A stretch of 15,910 bases of DNA from Chloroflexota bacterium (GTDB lineage Bacteria > Chloroflexota > Anaerolineae > UBA7937 > JACPPX01), in NCBI GenBank assembly GCA_016196905.1, contig JACPWV010000105.1, positions 1-15,910 on the forward strand, in the 5' to 3' direction. The position numbers and the translations under genes were made by a program. Every line of letters starts with the position of its first letter. Position 1 is the first letter of the stretch. The notes beneath the pieces are model-generated. The model was not told where the DNA came from and made no database searches. It was given only the letters and a program-made list of their open reading frames with translations. Positions 9,459 to 15,910 of this stretch are shown here, piece after piece.

Positions 9459-11021
9459 ATGAAGTCCAACATCCGCGGCCTGGATCGGCTGCGCCATTGG
9501 GAGCGCAACCCTTACGAGTATGTGAGCGCAGCCATATGGGGCTGCTACCTGCTGCTGACCCGCGACTTCGCGCCGCTGCGCGACCGCCTGCGCAGCTTGC
9601 TGGGCCGCCTGCGCGAGGTGCCCCGCCTGTTGCGCGAGGGGCAACAAAACCTCACGAACCCGCCGCGGGTTTGGACCGAGGTGGCCCTGGAGGCCTTAGC
9701 GGGGGCGGTAGGCTACTTCGAACACGAGGTGCCGCGCCAGGCCGCTCCGCCTATGGCGGACGATCTGGTCGCACAGATCGCGGAGGCCAGTCGAGCAGCG
9801 GCCGAGGCGCTGCGCAGCTACGGACGCTTCCTGGAGCAGGACCTGTTGGGACGCTCGAACGGGGAGTACGCCATCGGTGAAGACCTTTTTGAGGAGATTT
9901 TGCGCGAGGAGCATTTCCTGGATTACACGGCGGAGTCGATGCTCTCCACGGGGCGCCGCCTGTACGAAGAGATCCGCCTGGAGATGGAGCGCCTGGCCCA
10001 GCAGATCGCGCCGGGCCGACCCTTGCGCGAGGTGGTGGATGAGCTGGGGAGGGAGTATCCCAGCTCGGAGAGTCTGCTGGATCATTATCGTCAGGAGATG
10101 TTGCGGGCCAGGGATTTCGCCTTGCAGAAAAAGCTGGTGAGCGTGCCGGTGGCCGAGAAGTTGGAGTTGGCTGAGACTCCACAGGCCTTCTGGAGCATCA
10201 TCCCCTACGCCATGTACATGCCCCCGGCGCCCTTCGAAGACGTGCAGACCGGCACCTTTTTCGTCACCCCGGTGGACCCGCTGGCCGATGCGGAGCGCCG
10301 CGCCCAACAGCTGGCGGGACACAGCCTGCACAAGATTCCGGTGGTGGCCTTACACGAGGGCTATCCCGGCCACCACCTCCAGTTGGTATGGGCCAACACC
10401 AACCCCTCCAAGGTGCGCAAGCAGTTCTTCAGCACGCTGTTTATCGAGGGGTGGGCTTTCTACTGCGAGGAGTTGATGGAGCGCTACGGCTTCATCTCGG
10501 ATCGACGGAGTCGGTTGGCCCGGTTGTCCCAGGAGTTGTGGCGGGCGGCGCGCATCATCGCCGATGTCAGCCTCCACACCGCGGGGATGACCATCCCCCA
10601 GGCGGTGGACCTCATGCTGGAAGCAGGTCTGGAGCCGGTCAATGCCCTGGCCGAGGTGCGCCGCTACAGCATGAGCCCCACCCAGCCCATGAGTTATCTC
10701 ATCGGCAAGCTGGAGATCATGAAAATGGCTGATCGCTACCGCCAGTGGAAAGGTGGGAAGTTCGATCTGGCCGATTTTCACGCTGCGCTGCTCAGTACTG
10801 GGAGCCTACCCCCGGCCCTGGCTGCCAAGAGACTCTTCGCCGAATCGAGTGCCACGACCGTCTGGCCAGCCAAGCCCGCGCCATCCCGTGCACGCCGAAG
10901 GACTCGTCGCGTCACGAAGGCGCGATCCAAGTCGCGCGTAGCGCCGCGCCCAACAAAGGCGTCGGGGAAAAAGTCGGCCACTCAGATCAAGGTACGGACT
11001 AAGCGTCGCGCCCGACGATGA
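9459..11021 (+). CDS. DUF885 family zinc-metallopeptidase-like protein, N-terminally shortened, basic C-terminal tail
   Basis: This is a 520-residue DUF885 protein. Its probable zinc site is HEGYPGHH (His299, Glu300, His305/306), followed by [10 protein letters not shown] (Glu330 onward), the spacing of gluzincin-like peptidases; the substrate is unknown. The block [29 protein letters not shown] is also typical of the family. ATG 9459 has GGAG 6 nt upstream, so internal initiation is possible, but the coding frame continues upstream of it and the natural start appears to be ATG 9386, out of frame by one base. The expected N-terminal domain is absent. Residues about 470-520 form an Arg/Lys/Ser/Thr-rich tail of histone-like composition, not usual for the family. 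The stop overlaps the sucD start (ATGA), so translation here should feed sucD. The gene may be active after reinitiation, or decaying. Confidence 0.8.
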   Translation: MKSNIRGLDRLRHWERNPYEYVSAAIWGCYLLLTRDFAPLRDRLRSLLGRLREVPRLLREGQQNLTNPPRVWTEVALEALAGAVGYFEHEVPRQAAPPMADDLVAQIAEASRAAAEALRSYGRFLEQDLLGRSNGEYAIGEDLFEEILREEHFLDYTAESMLSTGRRLYEEIRLEMERLAQQIAPGRPLREVVDELGREYPSSESLLDHYRQEMLRARDFALQKKLVSVPVAEKLELAETPQAFWSIIPYAMYMPPAPFEDVQTGTFFVTPVDPLADAERRAQQLAGHSLHKIPVVALHEGYPGHHLQLVWANTNPSKVRKQFFSTLFIEGWAFYCEELMERYGFISDRRSRLARLSQELWRAARIIADVSLHTAGMTIPQAVDLMLEAGLEPVNALAEVRRYSMSPTQPMSYLIGKLEIMKMADRYRQWKGGKFDLADFHAALLSTGSLPPALAAKRLFAESSATTVWPAKPAPSRARRRTRRVTKARSKSRVAPRPTKASGKKSATQIKVRTKRRARR

Positions 11022-11884
11022 GCATCCTGATCGACGCAGACTCCCGCGTCTTGGTGCAAGGCATCACCGGCCGCGAAGGAGCATTTCACACCCGCCAGAT
11101 GCTGGACTACCGCACCCGAGTGGTGGCTGGGGTCACCCCGGGTCGGGGCGGGGAGAGCGTGGAGGGCGTGCCCGTCTTCGATACGGTGCGCCAGGCGGTG
11201 GCCGCCACCGGCGCCCACGTCAGCGTGATCTACGTCCCCGCACCCTTCGCCCCGGATGCCCTCTATGAGGCGGCCGACGCCGGGGTCGGACTCATCGTCT
11301 GCATCACCGAGGGGATTCCCATCTTGGATATGATCCGGGTGCGAGCCTACTTGGACCAGCGAGGCGTGCGTCTCATAGGCCCCAACTGCCCCGGGCTGAT
11401 CAGCCCGGGCCGCAGCAAGGTGGGGATCATCCCAGGCAATATCTGTGCTCCGGGGCCGGTGGGCCTCGTCTCGCGCAGCGGCACCCTGACCTACGAGGTG
11501 GTGTATGAGCTGACCCGGGTGGGGATCGGCCAATCCACGGTGGTGGGCATCGGCGGGGATCCCATCTTGGGCAGCGACTTCATCGACATTCTAAAACTCT
11601 TCGAGGCCGATCCGGAGACCCGCGCGGTGGTGCTCATCGGCGAGATCGGGGGGAACGATGAGGAGCGCGCCGCCGAGTTCATCGCGGCGCAGGTGAGCAA
11701 GCCGGTGGTGGCCTTCGTGGCCGGGCGCAGCGCGCCCGCGGGCAAGCGCATGGGCCATGCCGGGGCGATCATCTCCGGGGGCAGCGGCACTGCCGCGGAG
11801 AAGATCGCCGCGCTGGAACGGGCCGGGGTGCCGGTGGCTCGCCACCCAGCCGAGGTGGCCGAGTGGGTGGGCGAGTCCACCTGA
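11018..11884 (+). CDS. sucD: Succinate--CoA ligase [ADP/GDP-forming] subunit alpha
   Basis: This is the alpha subunit of succinyl-CoA synthetase, which binds CoA and carries the transient phosphohistidine. The 288 residues match the family. Seen in order are the CoA-binding N-terminus [16 protein letters not shown] (about residues 13-28), CITEGIP (about 95), [11 protein letters not shown] (about 121), [10 protein letters not shown] (about 151), [14 protein letters not shown] (about 172), [14 protein letters not shown] (about 208) and the active-site [10 protein letters not shown] with His247. Its ATG lies inside the DUF885 stop (ATGA), and no independent ribosome site is prominent, so its expression probably depends on translational coupling to the peptidase gene. 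Pairing with sucC in the same transcript is expected for a heterotetrameric enzyme. Confidence 0.96.
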   Translation: MSILIDADSRVLVQGITGREGAFHTRQMLDYRTRVVAGVTPGRGGESVEGVPVFDTVRQAVAATGAHVSVIYVPAPFAPDALYEAADAGVGLIVCITEGIPILDMIRVRAYLDQRGVRLIGPNCPGLISPGRSKVGIIPGNICAPGPVGLVSRSGTLTYEVVYELTRVGIGQSTVVGIGGDPILGSDFIDILKLFEADPETRAVVLIGEIGGNDEERAAEFIAAQVSKPVVAFVAGRSAPAGKRMGHAGAIISGGSGTAAEKIAALERAGVPVARHPAEVAEWVGEST

Positions 11885-11891
11885 GGCGGAT

Positions 11892-11959
11892 TCCGCCACA
11901 GGCGGACCACATCCGCCTTGGGCGGATCAGGCAGAGCAGCCACATCCGCCTTGGGCGGA
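11892..11959. repeat. Three tandem TCCGCC-N3-GGCGGA hairpins between sucD and yajC
   Basis: Three inverted repeats with 6-bp arms TCCGCC/GGCGGA occur at 11892-11906 (loop ACA), 11912-11926 (loop TTG) and 11945-11959 (loop TTG). The second and third are part of an exact 20-bp direct repeat at 11907-11926 and 11940-11959. A further GGCGGA half-site is at 11885-11890. No T-run follows, so this is not a classical intrinsic terminator. It could be a small REP-like element, a transcript-processing or attenuation structure, or a binding site. It ends just before the yajC ribosome site. Confidence 0.75.
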
Positions 11960-11972
11960 CGGAGGTAACGAG

Positions 11973-12260
11973 ATGCAAACGCTGATCACGCTGGTCATCG
12001 CCCTGGTCCTGTTCTACATCTGGCTGATCCTTCCCCAACAGTTAGAGGCCCGTCGCCACCGCAAGGTCCTGCAGATGGCCAAGGTGGGCGATCGGGTGAT
12101 CACCCAGGGCGGGCTGGTGGGGCGCATCATCGAACTGGAAGAGCGGGTGGTGCACTTGGAGATCGCCCCTGGGGTGGTGGTGCTGGTCCATCGCGATTTC
12201 CTCTATCGCTTGGTGGCCCCCGAGCCGGAGGGGTCCCCCAGAGAGCTGCCCAGCCGATGA
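11973..12260 (+). CDS. yajC: Preprotein translocase subunit YajC
   Basis: This is the small Sec-accessory membrane protein that associates with SecDF-YidC at the cytoplasmic membrane. It has 95 residues: one N-terminal membrane helix (about residues 3-20, rich in Leu, Ile and Val), then the family pattern LPQQLEARRHRKVLQMAKVGDRVITQGG and a small beta-rich domain with GRIIELEERVVHLEIAPG. Start ATG 11973 is chosen because GGAGG lies 7 nt upstream at 11961-11965. The frame is open farther upstream, but that part only translates the hairpin repeats. The stop overlaps the next gene (ATGA). Its neighbours are not secD/secF; it is coupled instead to a phosphatase. Confidence 0.92.
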   Translation: MQTLITLVIALVLFYIWLILPQQLEARRHRKVLQMAKVGDRVITQGGLVGRIIELEERVVHLEIAPGVVVLVHRDFLYRLVAPEPEGSPRELPSR

Positions 12261-12964
12261 TGGAGCTCCAGGTGGCGGCGGCCAAGGTCGCCAAGTACGC
12301 CGCCCGGGAGAGCGGGGACACCCTGGAGATGATCGAGCGGCCCCAGGGAGGCCTCTCCTTCGTCTTGGCGGATGGGCAGCGCAGCGGCCGCTCGGCCAAA
12401 GCCATCTCCAATCTGGTCGCGCGGGAGGCCATCGCCCTGCTGGCCGAGGGCGTCCGGGATGGGGCGGCGGCCCGCGCCGCCCACGATCACCTCTTCACCC
12501 ATTATCAAGGCAAGGTCTCCGCGACCCTACACATCGTCTCGGTCGATCTCTCCAGCGGCACCGTAGTGGTCTCGCGCAACAGCCCCTCGCCGGTGTGGGT
12601 GCGCGGGCCGGGTGGGTTACAGGCTCTGGAGCCCTCGCAGCCCATCGGCATTTACAAGCGCACCAAACCGCTGATCCATGAACTGTCGATTGCCGCGCCG
12701 CTGCACCTCGTTCTCTACACCGACGGATTAGAGAGCGCCGGCCAGCGCTATGGCGAGCGGCTGGACGTGTCCCGCGTGGTGGGCGATCTACTGTCTCGGC
12801 CCCAGGTAAGTGCGCCGGATGTGGCCGAGGAGTTATTGCGTTTAGCCGTGGCCCTTGATCGCGGCCATCCGGGGGATGACATCAGCGTGTTGGTCCTCTC
12901 CATCGTCCCCAGCGCGGAGCAGGAGGAAGTGCGGCGCCTGTTGGTGCGTTTCCCACTAGGATGA
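12257..12964 (+). CDS. SpoIIE/PP2C-type serine/threonine phosphatase
   Basis: This is a 235-residue stand-alone SpoIIE-like PP2C phosphatase. It would use a two-metal (Mn/Mg) centre to dephosphorylate Ser/Thr on partner proteins, often anti-sigma-antagonist switches. The metal ligands are visible: ADG in [18 protein letters not shown] (about residues 36-38), YTDGLES (about 155) and GDDISVLVL (about 215). [17 protein letters not shown] and the PIG turn also fit the fold. There is no sensor domain, membrane helix or fused kinase. It starts at ATG 12257, overlapping the yajC stop, and its own TGA overlaps the ATG of the P-loop gene, making a tightly coupled trio. No anti-sigma kinase or STAS gene is nearby, so its target lies elsewhere. 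Confidence 0.88.
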   Translation: MMELQVAAAKVAKYAARESGDTLEMIERPQGGLSFVLADGQRSGRSAKAISNLVAREAIALLAEGVRDGAAARAAHDHLFTHYQGKVSATLHIVSVDLSSGTVVVSRNSPSPVWVRGPGGLQALEPSQPIGIYKRTKPLIHELSIAAPLHLVLYTDGLESAGQRYGERLDVSRVVGDLLSRPQVSAPDVAEELLRLAVALDRGHPGDDISVLVLSIVPSAEQEEVRRLLVRFPLG

Positions 12965-13353
12965 ATTTAAGACCCTCTGGAGACATCGAGGCTGCTCCCG
13001 CGACGAATCGCCCACGCATCGCGGTGGTGGGGGTGTCGGGGGCGGGCAAGAGCACGCTCGTTGAGGCTCTGCACCAAATGGGCTGGGACGCCCACGAGTG
13101 CGCCCAGGAGCATTCTGAGGTGCGTCACATGTGGTAGGCCATGGTGCATCCCGATGTGCTGATTTATCTCGATGCCTCCCTGGAGACGATCCGGCAGCGT
13201 CGCCAGGTCCATTGGGAGGAAGAGGTCATCCAAAAAGAGCGCGAGCGCTTAGAGCATGCCCGCCAGCATGCTGATTTGTGTGTGATGACAGACGGACTCT
13301 CTGAAGTTCAGGTTTGTAGTCAGGTTGTAGAATTTTTAAGACGGCTGGCTTAG
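12961..13353 (+). pseudogene. Small P-loop nucleotide-kinase-like gene interrupted by an in-frame TAG
   Basis: Reading from ATG 12961, which overlaps the phosphatase stop, gives a 58-residue N-terminal part with a Walker A loop GVSGAGKST (residues 24-32). Codon 59 is then TAG at 13135-13137. The same frame continues cleanly for 71 more codons: AMVHPDVLIYLDASLETIRQRR, a charged helix, VCSQVVEFLRRLA, and a TAG stop at 13351-13353. DVLIYLDASLETIRQRR is typical of small (deoxy)nucleotide and shikimate-type kinases, where it follows the LID or substrate region. The two halves clearly belong together, and CAG to TAG is the simplest lesion. Reinitiation at ATG 13141 would give a 70-residue fragment without Walker A. 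Recent nonsense mutation, amber readthrough and sequencing error all remain open. Confidence 0.72.
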
Positions 13354-13567
13354 TTCGAAGGATGAATCGAAGGTTGCTTTAGATTCAAAACGTGCTGTCC
13401 TACTCTGGTCATACTACGCAGCAACCAGCTTATGGATACTCGCGACTCGGATGAGGCCAGGGCGACCTGAACGCACCGCTCTCACTTACGTGGCTACCCT
13501 GGTCTATGCCTTGTCCAACTTGCTCTACTTCATCTTTCTGGCCTCCGGAATGCGCCGGCGCAGTTAA
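13340..13567 (+). pseudogene. Start-less open frame of a small two-helix membrane protein (possible remnant)
   Basis: The frame is open from 13340 to the TAA at 13565-13567 and encodes two hydrophobic segments: AVLLWSYYAATSLWILAT (about 13394-13447) and LTYVATLVYALSNLLYFIFL (about 13481-13540). They are joined by a basic turn, RMRPGRPERT, and end in MRRRS. No ATG, GTG or TTG exists in this frame before ATG 13451, which would give only 38 residues with one helix. A short MNRRLL reading starts at 13362 in another frame and may be the lost beginning. The hydrophobic-basic-hydrophobic layout argues against pure chance, but I recognise no family. The rest of 13354-13605 shows nothing else to me. 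Confidence 0.33.
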
Positions 13568-13605
13568 GACGATAAAGCCACAGCAGCCGGAGCGATACGA
13601 AAGAT

Positions 13606-13629
13606 CGACCGGGCACTCAGGCCCGGTCG
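13606..13629 (-). terminator. Hairpin terminator downstream of the kelch-like gene
   Basis: A 9-bp perfect stem (arms 13606-13614 and 13621-13629, sequence CGACCGGGC/GCCCGGTCG) closes a 6-nt loop 25 nt after the kelch stop on the - strand. Downstream on that strand follows ATCTTTCG, a short T-rich tract. It is nearly the same hairpin, with the same flank, as the one at 14989-15012. Confidence 0.65.
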
Positions 13630-13654
13630 GATGTCTCTCGGACTCAGTTTGAGG

Positions 13655-14896
13655 TTAGGCCATTGCAGAAAGCGCAGCAGCCGAGGCTGGCTTGTAGGCG
13701 GCGCCAACATTTCTGAGAAGATCGTAATCCCCAACTAGTACACCCCAAATGAGCACCTGCTCGCCCGTCCATACGGCGGTATACCCCAGACTGGGCGGCA
13801 GAGGCGATTCTGGTAGCCTCACCCACTGATCAGTGGCGGGATCATAGGCAGCACCGTCCGCGAGAGGTTTCACAGAATCGGAGCCGGAGATGTGCCTAGT
13901 TCCTCCCCACACGATCATTTGGTTCCCCATCCACACGGCAGTATGTCCGCGGCGAGCCGAGATTGGTGCTTCGGCGATGAGTCTCCACGAATTCGTAGCA
14001 GGGTCATAGGCAGCACCGTCAGAGAAGTGCGTGAAGAGGCGAACGTCGAGGGGAGCGCTACCGCCCCAGACAATCATCTCCTTCCCTGTCCAGACCGCGC
14101 TATGCTCACCGCGAGGGGCAAGGGGTGATGGGGGAAGAAGGCGCCACGTATCGGTTACTGGATCATAGGCAGCGCCATCAGAATAGATAGGCTCGCCTCT
14201 TCCACCGCCCCAAATGATCATCTCCTCACCCGTCCAGATGGCGGTATGCCCGGCGCGATCGGCGATAGGAGCTTCAGGGATCGGGCGCCAGGTGTCGGAC
14301 GGCGGATCGTAGGCAAGACCGACCGGTTCTTCCTTCGCATCAGAAGGGCGCGCCCCCCAGATGATCATCTCTTTACCGGTCCACACCGCAGTGTGGGATC
14401 GACGTTCCCATCGTAGACCCGAGTCGGCGATCATCCTCCAGGTATCGGCGATGGGATCGTAGGCGGCACCGCCTGCTTTTCCCAGCCTATCTAGACTGCC
14501 TCCCCAGACGATCATCTCTTCGCCAGTCCACACCGCAGAATGCCCCCAGCGGGCCAATAATGGAGCTTCTGCGATAACCCGCCACCTTTGAGTCGAAGGG
14601 TTGTAGGCCGCCCCTTCGGCAGAAAACGGATCTTCCTTTCCCGGATTGTCCACGCCGCCCCATATGATCATTTCCTGGCCCGTCCAGACGGTGCTGTGAC
14701 CCCCGCGCGGCAATAGGGGTAGCTCCGGTATTATGCTCCAGGGGCCAGATTCTCCCGAGGGCGTGTTTGGGGACTCAGGTGGTTGGGCGTCCTGACACGC
14801 CACCAACAGCAGCCCGAGAACAAATAGGGCGACCGCTCCATGGGTCGCTGTCATGCGTATCGGCCTTCTATGGACCAGTTGATTCCAGGTGTACAT
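13655..14896 (-). CDS. Kelch-like seven-repeat beta-propeller lipoprotein
   Basis: This 413-residue protein appears to be exported and lipid-anchored. The N-terminus has basic residues (HRRPIR), a hydrophobic stretch AVALFVLGLLLVAC ending in a lipobox Cys (residue 34), then a Pro/Ser/Glu-rich linker. The rest is seven repeats of about 50 residues, each with GHTAVWTGEEMIIWGG followed by GAAYDPxTDTWR, the kelch blade pattern. Seven blades would close a propeller. The start is uncertain: ATG 14896 supplies the positively charged n-region but has no Shine-Dalgarno, whereas ATG 14854 has AGAAGG 9 nt upstream but a nearly uncharged n-region. It is transcribed alone between two terminators. The ligand is unknown; propellers of this kind commonly bind protein or sugar. 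Confidence 0.83.
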   Translation of the reverse strand: MYTWNQLVHRRPIRMTATHGAVALFVLGLLLVACQDAQPPESPNTPSGESGPWSIIPELPLLPRGGHSTVWTGQEMIIWGGVDNPGKEDPFSAEGAAYNPSTQRWRVIAEAPLLARWGHSAVWTGEEMIVWGGSLDRLGKAGGAAYDPIADTWRMIADSGLRWERRSHTAVWTGKEMIIWGARPSDAKEEPVGLAYDPPSDTWRPIPEAPIADRAGHTAIWTGEEMIIWGGGRGEPIYSDGAAYDPVTDTWRLLPPSPLAPRGEHSAVWTGKEMIVWGGSAPLDVRLFTHFSDGAAYDPATNSWRLIAEAPISARRGHTAVWMGNQMIVWGGTRHISGSDSVKPLADGAAYDPATDQWVRLPESPLPPSLGYTAVWTGEQVLIWGVLVGDYDLLRNVGAAYKPASAAALSAMA

Positions 14897-14909
14897 TACA
14901 CTGCAATAT

Positions 14910-14938
14910 AGGATACGAAATTTCTATAAATTTGGAAA
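14910..14938 (-). promoter_or_regulatory. Possible promoter of the kelch-like gene
   Basis: On the - strand, TTTCCA (14933-14938) and TATCCT (14910-14915) are each a 4-of-6 match to the -35 and -10 boxes with exactly 17 nt between them, in an AT-rich stretch just upstream of the kelch start. The implied transcript would begin near 14903, leaving a very short leader before ATG 14896 or about 50 nt before ATG 14854. Confidence 0.35.
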
Positions 14939-14988
14939 CCAGCCACGGGCTACTCAGCCGTGATCACCACAGAAGTGATGCGAAAAAT

Positions 14989-15012
14989 CGACCGGGCCTG
15001 AGGGCCCGGTCG
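14989..15012 (-). terminator. Intrinsic terminator between the small membrane-protein gene and the kelch-like gene
   Basis: A 10-bp perfect stem (arms 14989-14998 and 15003-15012, CGACCGGGCC/GGCCCGGTCG) closes a TGAG loop. On the - strand it is followed by ATTTTTCG, a good T-tract, 57 nt after the stop of the 15069-15548 gene. On the + strand, GCTTTT follows a few bases after the stem, so it may work weakly in both directions. Confidence 0.75.
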
Positions 15013-15068
15013 GTCGCTTTTGTGAAAAGAGCAGGTATGGAAACCTGGCCTACAAACTACTACTTATC

Positions 15069-15548
15069 CTAGGGAACTGAGACGGGCATTGGGTGGTCCG
15101 GGCGGTAAGACCCCAGCCACAGGAGATCACCAGTACGGGCATCAAGAACAACGATTATGTTATCAAAGCGCTCTGGTGAATCCTGACCTGGTTTGGGTAA
15201 ACCCACCCCCCGCCACTCGACATCTCCCCTTAGTGCGAGGACAAAAACTGGAATGTCGGGTACAAGGCCGAACGCGGCCGCATCCTTTCCCAGTTCTGCA
15301 TCAATAAGCGCGTTCCATTCAGCCAGGCTCATCCGGACGGCTCTTTGTGCGCGCGGTTCGCCCGTCAATCCAGCTGCCCGTGCCTCGATGATCGCCTTTG
15401 CCGTTAAGGTCGCGTCATCGAGCACAGGAGGGGGTGAAGCCATCGCAGCTGAGATGATAGCGAGAGACACAATTAAGAAGAGAGCCAAGCCACCTAAGAG
15501 AAGAAAGTTTTCCCTCAGATCCAGTCTTGCGACGTTTTTGTTTTTCAT
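15069..15548 (-). CDS. Small membrane-anchored or secreted protein of unknown family
   Basis: This 159-residue protein has a short basic N-terminus (MKNKNVARLDLR), one hydrophobic helix (about residues 16-36, LLLGGLALFLIVSLAIISAA) and an outer domain of about 120 residues. That domain contains AEWNALIDAELG, PVFVLALRGDVEWRGVG and FDNIIVVLDARTGDLLWLGSY, the last looking like a beta-hairpin with an Asp-Ala-Arg-Thr-Gly turn. I do not recognise a named family. The start is set by AAGGAG 6 nt before ATG 15548; the frame is open to ATG 15584, but that would overlap the upstream gene. The upstream gene's TAA lies in this ribosome site, so the two are translated as a pair. A terminator follows 57 nt after the stop. 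Export of a small regulatory or binding domain is plausible but unproven. Confidence 0.75.
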   Translation of the reverse strand: MKNKNVARLDLRENFLLLGGLALFLIVSLAIISAAMASPPPVLDDATLTAKAIIEARAAGLTGEPRAQRAVRMSLAEWNALIDAELGKDAAAFGLVPDIPVFVLALRGDVEWRGVGLPKPGQDSPERFDNIIVVLDARTGDLLWLGSYRPDHPMPVSVP

Positions 15549-15558
15549 GCTTGTCTCC

Positions 15559-15910
15559 TTAGGAATGTCCGTCTCCATCATCATAAAACGAGTTTAACCC
15601 ATTGTCGGTATTGTAGTAGGGACTATCATCAGCGTAGTTGACGTGTCCATTCCATGAGATATATACAAAAGTTCCGTCTGGATTCCTCTTTAAATAGCGT
15701 AGATCCCAGAGCCTGGTGTGGCCCATACTCTCAACACCCCATGCTACCTCGCCACCACCGATTACAGCATCTCCGTCAGAAAAGTTAGCATTAACATTCC
15801 AGACATTACTGCCATCAACGTAGAACCAATACTTCCCCGTGTTAGGGTCATACTGAAATGTATATCGGTGGTCGGCAGCCGAGATAGTAACATTCTGCTG
15901 TCGGGGACCG
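15559..15910 (-). CDS. 3' end of a probable extracellular beta-rich (lectin-like) protein, cut by the window edge
   Basis: The last 352 bases hold a stop-free frame on the - strand, 116 codons ending in TAA at 15561-15559, with its start beyond the right edge. It reads as a beta-strand-rich, Tyr/Trp/Asn/Gly-rich protein: DHRYTFQYDPNTGKYWFYVD, then DAVIGGGEVAWGVESMGHTR, LWDLRYLKRNPDGTFVYISW and a polar end NYADDSPYYNTDNGLNSFYD. This looks like the C-terminal half of a concanavalin/LamG-like secreted domain, in which YWFYVDG and GGGEVA-type segments are strands; that assignment is by appearance only. No membrane anchor is seen in the visible part. Its stop overlaps the ribosome site of the next gene, indicating one operon. 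GC is clearly lower than in the left half of the window. Confidence 0.72.
   Translation of the reverse strand, partial: GPRQQNVTISAADHRYTFQYDPNTGKYWFYVDGSNVWNVNANFSDGDAVIGGGEVAWGVESMGHTRLWDLRYLKRNPDGTFVYISWNGHVNYADDSPYYNTDNGLNSFYDDGDGHS

Noticed and set aside
10982..11533. A 183-codon open frame antisense to sucD.
   Set aside because: It lies over the conserved CoA-binding half of sucD and reads as shadow composition.
11757..11972. Upstream extension of the yajC frame.
   Set aside because: It overlaps sucD out of frame and translates the hairpin repeats; the GGAGG before ATG 11973 sets the start.
14963..14979. ATCAC-N7-GTGAT inverted repeat upstream of the kelch gene, as a possible operator.
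   Set aside because: Five-base arms are too short to separate from chance, and it sits well upstream of the proposed promoter.
15193..15597. A 134-codon + strand open frame opposite the small membrane-protein gene.
   Set aside because: The - strand gene has a perfect Shine-Dalgarno, a membrane helix and a terminator; the + frame is Ser/Ala/Arg shadow sequence.

Overview
The window looks like a high-GC bacterial chromosome segment, most likely from the phylum Chloroflexota. The main evidence is the side-by-side pair of a DUF2298 (Chlor_Arch_YYY, TIGR03662) membrane protein and TIGR03663/Agl23-type membrane proteins. That combination is known mostly from Chloroflexi and archaea. The phylum assignment is inference from family distribution; no rRNA or marker gene is present.

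Region 1 (1-8141, + strand) holds four membrane-protein genes in a row: a DUF2298 protein cut by the left edge, a divergent TIGR03663-like glycosyltransferase-fold protein, a canonical TIGR03663 protein fused to a six-repeat NHL propeller, and an AglD/UPF0104 flippase-like protein that starts with TTG. Together they look like a cell-surface glycosylation or lipid-linked-sugar export module of archaeal flavour.

Region 2 (8150-11884, + strand) carries succinyl-CoA synthetase behind a recognisable TATAAT promoter. The sucC and sucD genes are separated by a DUF885 zinc-metallopeptidase gene. The 5' end of that gene appears damaged: a strong ribosome site and ATG at 9386 are out of frame with the rest, and the N-terminal domain seems to be missing. 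The gene overlaps sucD by ATGA.

Region 3 (11885-13353, + strand) begins with three tandem TCCGCC/GGCGGA hairpins. It continues with yajC, a SpoIIE-type PP2C phosphatase and a small P-loop nucleotide-kinase-like gene, each overlapping the next by ATGA. The P-loop gene has an in-frame amber codon at its 59th codon.

Region 4 (13354-15910) is visibly lower in GC and mostly on the - strand. It contains a start-less remnant of a two-helix membrane protein, a seven-repeat kelch-like lipoprotein flanked by two near-identical terminator hairpins, a small membrane-anchored protein of unknown family, and the 3' end of an extracellular-looking protein cut by the right edge. That last gene has no in-window start codon but is continuously open and translationally linked to the small membrane protein. 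The region looks accessory. I did not find tRNA or rRNA genes, a CRISPR array, an insertion sequence or a phage gene.
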